Origin: Orientallactaga sibirica
Taxonomy: Eukaryota; Chordata; Mammalia; Rodentia; Dipodidae
DNA: 64,000 nucleotides
Direction of reading: 5' to 3'
NCBI GenBank assembly: GCA_036365145.1
Contig: JAEOAD010000034.1
Location: 16,335,501-16,399,500, forward strand
Shown here: in pieces, positions 59,336-64,000 of the stretch
Layout of the letters: every line of letters begins with the position of its first letter
Position numbering within the stretch: the first letter of the stretch is position 1
Notes under the pieces: model-generated
What the model saw: the letters and a program-made list of their open reading frames with translations, nothing else
Databases searched by the model: none
Told to the model about the DNA's origin: nothing
Program-made: the position numbers and the translations under genes

Positions 59336-60960
59336 TGATGGAATTCTACTCAGAGGTAAGAAAAAATGAAATAATCAAATTTTCGGGAAAATGGAGGTAG
59401 TTGTAAAAAATCATGCTAAGTGAGGTTACATAGTTGCAGAAAGACAAACACTACATTTCCTCTCTCCTGTGTACCAGCATCAGTTAATTGTAAGCCATTA
59501 TCAGTATCAAGAGTAGGGACATGGTACTGGAATGAAGCTAGAAAATAATGGAATTAGGAAGGGAGGGAAGGAAGGGTTACTTGACAATAAGTTGGTTGTC
59601 AGCAAAGAGAAAGAAAGAAAGAGAGAGAGAGGAAGAAAGAAAAACAGAAAGAAAGAAAGATAAAGAGAGAGAGAGAGAAAGAGAGAGAGAATAGAAAGGC
59701 TTCAGAGGTAGATAAAGGGGGGGAATACACAAAACTAAAGGGAACATGACTGAATTCCATAGAAATCTTCTGCCAGGATACCATTCTACAAGTCATTGCC
59801 CTCCTAAGAGAGAGGTGGGACCCAAAGAGAAGAGCTCCATGAAAGGTGGAGAAAGCATAACACCAAAACCATGGGCTCAGGCTGATAAATCCCCCGGCTT
59901 GAACTGGGGCCCCTGCATAGTGATCTATTGGTCAGGGAGACCTAATACAGGCCATTGTCAAAACGCTTGGTTACATGCAAGAGCTAAATAGTAAGTCCCT
60001 ATTGCTGAAGACACCGCAAATTGTGGCCACAGAACATCAAGTGTCCATGCAGGAACTGAGAGAGAATCTAGTTCCCTCCAGGTTAGCCCTCGTAGTAGAA
60101 AGTGCTGTGAGAGCAGCTGGTGAATGGTGAACAATGGTTACCAATAGATTGATTAAGCATGAGATCCTACCAGATACCAAATCAATCAGTCAAGCAAGTG
60201 GTATACAATTGTGTAATAGTAGCACACAGCCAGAGTAGGTAACCAACTGCTCACAGACTGGACATGAGACCCACTCAGTGGGGGAATACTCATATCTGGC
60301 TCTTGGAGCCAATGTTCCCTAAGACAGGAAACCAACTGGCTCCAGAGAGAACTTCCACTGCTCCTTAACTAAGAAGAGTGGATATGCACATCAGTAAGTC
60401 TGTCTAATAACTAGGCCTAGCCTCATTAATGCACACTGCTCTCACCTTTAGTTGGAGAATCTGTTCTACCTTACAATGGTGGAGAACACTGAGGAGAACA
60501 AGGGTACATCAATGCATCAAGAACACAGAGCCAACTGCAAGTCATATGATGGGTCACCTCCACCTCCTCTACCCAGGTCCAGAATAACTGCAGAGGATGT
60601 GGTGACACAAATACTGCTCACAGCCCATCCTGAAAGCCAGTTTTAGGGAGTTGACAACAGACCCTGTGGTCACTCAAGCCTCATCTAAACAAAGATCCAA
60701 AGTCTACAGAGAAAGCAGCAATCAAGTCCCTGTCTTGCCCACAAAGGCTGTGGGAACATTTTAGAAGAAAGGGAAGAAAGATCGTAAGAGTTTTGGGGTG
60801 GGAAGAAATAGCCTGAGGCACAGTCCCCCTACCCAGAGGCTAACTCAGGCCTCTTGGTCCCCACAATTAATACCAATAACCCCACTGAAAATACACTGAG
60901 CACAATTGGAGCAGAGGTAAGGGGGTTTAAGAGGGTTACGTTTTTATTTTTAAAATTTTT
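59336..60960 (+). mobile_element. L1: ORF2 C-terminus and 3' UTR
   Basis: 'atggaattctactcagaggt' encodes the MEFYSEVRKNEI-like end of ORF2 (59338-59450, then stops). A polypurine tract (59600-59700), usual for L1 3' UTRs, follows. Then about 1.2 kb of UTR ends near 'ggaacattttagaagaaagg' and 'gtgggaagaaatagcctgag' (compare 18.2 kb). An A/T-rich end lies at 60940-60968. Frames of 81 and 64 codons inside the UTR are chance. Confidence 0.8.
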
Positions 60961-60969
60961 TAAATTTTT

Positions 60970-61192
60970 AGTTGTTAAGGCGCCTGCCTGTGAAGCCTAA
61001 GAATGCCTGTTCAAATCTCCAGGTCCCACGTTTAGCCAGACACAAGAGTGAAGCAATTGCACAATGTCGCACATGCGCACAAGGGGGAGCACACGTCTGG
61101 AGTTCATTCACAGCAGCTGAGAGGCTGAGGTGTGCCCATTCTCTCTGTTTCTCCCTCTCTGTCTCTCTCAAATTAAAAAATAAAAATTCAGA
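60970..61192 (+). repeat. Dip-type SINE (long form)
   Basis: The first about 15 bp of the head are missing. Starts 'gttgttaaggcgcctgcctg', has the long-form block 'gaagcaattgcacaatgtcg', 'cacgtctggagttcattcac', CT tract and an A-rich tail. It sits right at the end of the L1 tail. Confidence 0.88.
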
Positions 61193-62036
61193 ACAGTGTG
61201 CTGTGTGTGTGTGTGTATGTGTGAACATGCACATGGGTTCTACTGCTGTTCTGCTACTATCTCGTCTTTCTTCCCTCTCTTCACTAGAAAACACTTTGAA
61301 GAAATGCCTCTGTGATTTAGATCTTAACATTTTAGTAAACACTTGTCTTTGATGACTTCATTTGCAGTCATCTCTCTGGGCAGCACTGACACTCTGCCTT
61401 TGACACCTTTCTTCAGTGACCAGCCAGAGTTGCTCATGCCCACTGGCTATCATAGGGATTTGTTGTAAATCTACACCCATTATTGTGTACTTATCCTCTT
61501 GATGTAAGCAAGTAATCCACAAACTGGACAATTCTGATATCTTGTTTTTGACACTCCTTACATCTGAGAGATGCCCTCTTATTGTAGGGTATTTAACAGA
61601 ATTATTGGCTCATTTACACCAGATGCCAATAGTATCAGCACCTATCAGAACATCAATGAATAGCACCATATATTCTTCAGGGAGGGTGAAATCAGCTCCT
61701 GTGATTTAGTTAGTTAAGTATTGTAATCCACAACGTTTCTAAAAAATGGACTTATTTTTGATTTATTGGAGAAATAAAATGATACAAAAAGAGAAAGTGG
61801 ATCAATGGTCAGTATGGTCAGTAGTTGTTAGAGCAAAATCTTAGGTAATAATAACTCCTATGTGTTTAGCATGTTTATACTTTCCAATTTCCTATCTTAA
61901 GATTAATTTTTCACGTGTGAAATGGAAATATTGAAATACATTTTGTGAAGTACAAATAGTTCTTCTAGAGATAAACAAAATTGGATGTTTTACAAAGAAT
62001 TCAAAAATTCCAGAGAGCTCAAAAATACTATTCTGG
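61193..62036. other. Unassigned; short GT repeat at the left
   Basis: (GT)n at about 61198-61222. Nothing else recognised. Confidence 0.4.
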
Positions 62037-62242
62037 AGGACTGGAGAGATGGCTCAGCAGTGAAGGCACTTGCCTACAAAGCCTAATGACCCAAGTTCGA
62101 GTCCCCAGTACCCACATAAAGCCAGATACACAAAGTGGCACATGCATCTGGAGTTAGTCTGCAGTGTCTAGAAGCCCTGGCATACCCGTTTTCTCTCTCA
62201 TTTTCTCTCACTCTCCTTTGAAATAAATAAAATATATAAAAT
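62037..62242 (+). repeat. Dip-type SINE (short form), well preserved
   Basis: Head 'ggactggagagatggctcag', 'gaaggcacttgcctacaaag', box-B-like 'aagttcgagtccccagtacc', 'gcatctggagttagtctgca', CT tract and an AAATAAATAAAA tail. The best short-form reference in the window. Flanks share a TATTCT-type word (weak duplication). Confidence 0.93.
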
Positions 62243-62505
62243 TATTCTATTTTATCATATCTTATTTAAAGTATGCTGTTTTTCATATGTTTATTTGTTC
62301 CACAAAATAAATAAATAAAAAAATCTAAGAACCCAAACAAGGATTAACATTTAATCTAACAAATTATGTAAAATCTCCTGTGAGGTACCTTGTTGACTTT
62401 TGTATACTTTTAATGATTGCAAGCATTATACCAATTCAACTTTTATAACTATTATTTTATGTAAGAGAATTGTCATGATGGACTGTAATATGTGCACTGA
62501 ATCAT
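62243..62505. other. Unassigned intergenic sequence
   Basis: AT-rich. Nothing recognised. Confidence 0.4.
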
Positions 62506-62774
62506 TTAAACTTTCTTTTTTATTTTATTTTTATTTTTTATTGACAACTTCTATACCTGCATACAAAAAATGCATGATATTTCCCTCCCCTCCCCCTATT
62601 CCCCTTTAGAACTTCAATCTCCATCATATCCCTTTCCTCTCTCCATTAGTCTCTCTTTTAATTTGATGTCATCATCTTTTTCTTCTATTATGAGGGTCTT
62701 GCAAAGGTATTCCTAGGCATTGTGAGATCATGGATATTGAGGTCATGATAACGAGGTCATGATATTAAACTTTC
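62506..62774 (-). mobile_element. Very short L1 3'-end insertion with target duplication
   Basis: A T-rich left end then 'ttgacaacttctatacctgc', 'catgatatttccctcccctc', 'tttaatttgatgtcatcatc', matching the reverse complement of the L1 end at 18.3-18.5 kb. The 10-bp word ttaaactttc at 62506-62515 and 62765-62774 brackets 249 bp, so this is a complete, severely 5'-truncated insertion. Confidence 0.88.
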
Positions 62775-63298
62775 AACAAGGCTTTTGATGTTATAACTTC
62801 TTTTGTATTCTGTGGTTCTTTTTGTTTATGCTGTTTCTTATTTTTTCATGACTTGCCCACACAGAACTGTCCTTCCTTCTTTTTTTTAATTCTGATTTTC
62901 CAAAAACATCCCCTTAAATAGAACAGATTCTCACTACCTCTTATAACAATAAATCCAGTTGCAGGCTTTTCATAGACTTTGACTTCTAGGCTTTGGGTCT
63001 ATAAAAATAAGAACAATATTATTCAGCTCTGTGCTTCTCAAATTTTATGAAAGAGCTACTTAGAGTTGTTTCTTTTTTTGTAGGTTTTAATTCACTATTT
63101 TTGGTATATTGTCCAAGATTCAGCATTTTTATCATGTTTCACCATTTATAGAGCTTTAAATAAAGATGAGAGCAGATATGTCAAAGTAATGTGTAATTAA
63201 AAGAATATATCCAGATGATCATGTATATATAAACTGATGATGCATTTTAAAATACAGTACTCAGAGTATAGTTGGAAAGATATGATAAATTACATTTT
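62775..63298. other. Unassigned intergenic sequence
   Basis: AT-rich, with no recognised repeat or exon. Confidence 0.4.
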
Positions 63299-63670
63299 CT
63301 TTTAGTCAGCTTCATGTTGTTGGGATGAATCTCCAGACCAGACAGTTTTGGAAGGAAGGAATTTATTTGAGGCTAACAGATCCAGGGGAAGTTCCATAAT
63401 GGTAGAAGAAGTTGGACCCCATTTGCAGATCCATCCAAAGAGAGAAACCACCACCAGCACAACAAGAAGAAGACCAAGAAGGCAAAACCACAAAACAACA
63501 GGGACCTGGGCAGAACTCATTCTGCATACTGTAAGCAGGAATTCAAATTCAGCCCCAAAGACACAACCACCCTGTAGCAGAAGTGGATCTGCTAGGAGCA
63601 GAAGCTGCAAACTCAATTTTAATAACAACTGAGTCTATTAGGGGACATAGATTCAAACTACTATACTTTT
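63299..63670 (-). mobile_element. Solo LTR (MaLR-like), second copy of the 45.3-kb family
   Basis: On the minus strand it starts TATAGTAGTTTGAATC at 63665, and on the plus strand 'ccaggggaagttccataatg' precedes the reversed AATAAA (TTTATT at 63362-63367). These match the LTR at 45275-45640. The 5-bp word ctttt lies at 63299-63303 and 63666-63670. The 3' terminus has lost a few bases. The 108- and 94-codon open frames across it are chance. Confidence 0.85.
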
Positions 63671-63671
63671 A

Positions 63672-63815
63672 AGTATAAAGGCTTGGGATCTGAAAAAATC
63701 TAGGTTCTAGTCCTATAACTCCTGAAAAATTTCCCCACCTCTTGAAAGTTCCTTACTCTGCAGTGTGGTAAGAGCATGATACTCACATCACAAAGATTTA
63801 ATCAGAAAACATTTT
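63672..63815 (+). repeat. MIR SINE
   Basis: 'ggttctagtcctataactcc', 'tttccccacctcttgaaagt', 'actctgcagtgtggtaagag' and 'cacaaagatttaatcagaaa' fit MIR in sense. Confidence 0.55.
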
Positions 63816-64000
63816 CAAATGTCCTACTATTGTTTTATTATGTTCTATAAAAACACAAGGTACACATATTGCTCATCCACTCATTTTGTACAATTTGTGT
63901 ACATGAAGATACCATCTAATTTGATCCAGAATTCTCAGAAAGAAAAAAAAAAATATTAGCATGATAAATGGGAACTTTTTATTTGGAATTACTGCAAAAG

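Noticed and set aside
60968..61352. 124- and 126-codon frames on opposite strands
   Set aside because: Both translate a Dip SINE and its CT/GT tail. Similar frames appear over other Dip copies.
1..64000. A previously undescribed multi-gene system
   Set aside because: Both strands were read throughout. Everything recognisable is a mobile element or simple repeat, and the unassigned stretches show no coding signal.

Overview
This window reads as mammalian intergenic DNA, most likely from a dipodoid rodent (jerboa group, e.g. Jaculus). It is AT-rich and poor in CpG, and packed with SINEs, LINE-1 (L1) fragments, solo LTRs and microsatellites. The order Rodentia follows from B1, ID and B4-like (ID+B1) SINEs. 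The jerboa group is inferred from about a dozen copies of a roughly 200-bp tRNA-headed SINE. Its sense strand opens with ctggagagatggct, carries a tRNA box-B-like block, and ends in a CT-rich stretch plus an AAATAAATAAA tail. This matches what I know of the Dip element of the B2 superfamily. The species call is from memory, not from a database search.

I found no protein-coding exon, structural RNA gene, CpG island or intact transposon gene. The open reading frames are all short (at most 169 codons). The longer ones mostly fall in repeats: L1 ORF2 fragments, L1 3' UTRs, LTRs and microsatellites. The only recognisable protein homology is to L1 ORF2.

Layout. 0-10 kb: old SINEs (B4, MIR, Dip), an MLT1/MST-like LTR at 3.1 kb, a hAT-type DNA transposon relic at 4.5 kb, two minus-strand MaLR-like LTRs at 5.8-6.8 kb, then about 3 kb of unassigned sequence. 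10-14.2 kb: an ancient L1M 3' region split by about 2.7 kb of younger material (a Dip, two LTRs in opposite orientation, a B4). 15-27 kb: MIRs, a B1 with a perfect 14-bp target duplication, an L1 3' end, two tandem LTR relics and a second hAT relic. 28-36.6 kb: minus-strand repeats dominate, with a 0.5-kb L1 3' UTR, an LTR, a 2.7-kb L1 (3' UTR plus ORF2), two Dips and a B4. 38-46.8 kb: scattered Dip and B1 copies, a solo LTR with a 5-bp duplication, and a Dip inside a B1. 47.1-51.3 kb: a putative retroviral-type LTR with tandem repeats, then a 3.2-kb L1 with a 5' inversion and a perfect 15-bp target duplication. 53-64 kb: a large compound microsatellite, more L1 3' ends, a B1 inside a B4, Dips, and a second copy of the solo LTR family.

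Nothing here works together as a gene system. The content is a stratified record of retrotransposition. The most informative pieces are the twin-primed L1, the nested insertions, and the solo LTRs with target duplications. Boundaries of old repeats are approximate (tens of bases) unless a target duplication is stated.
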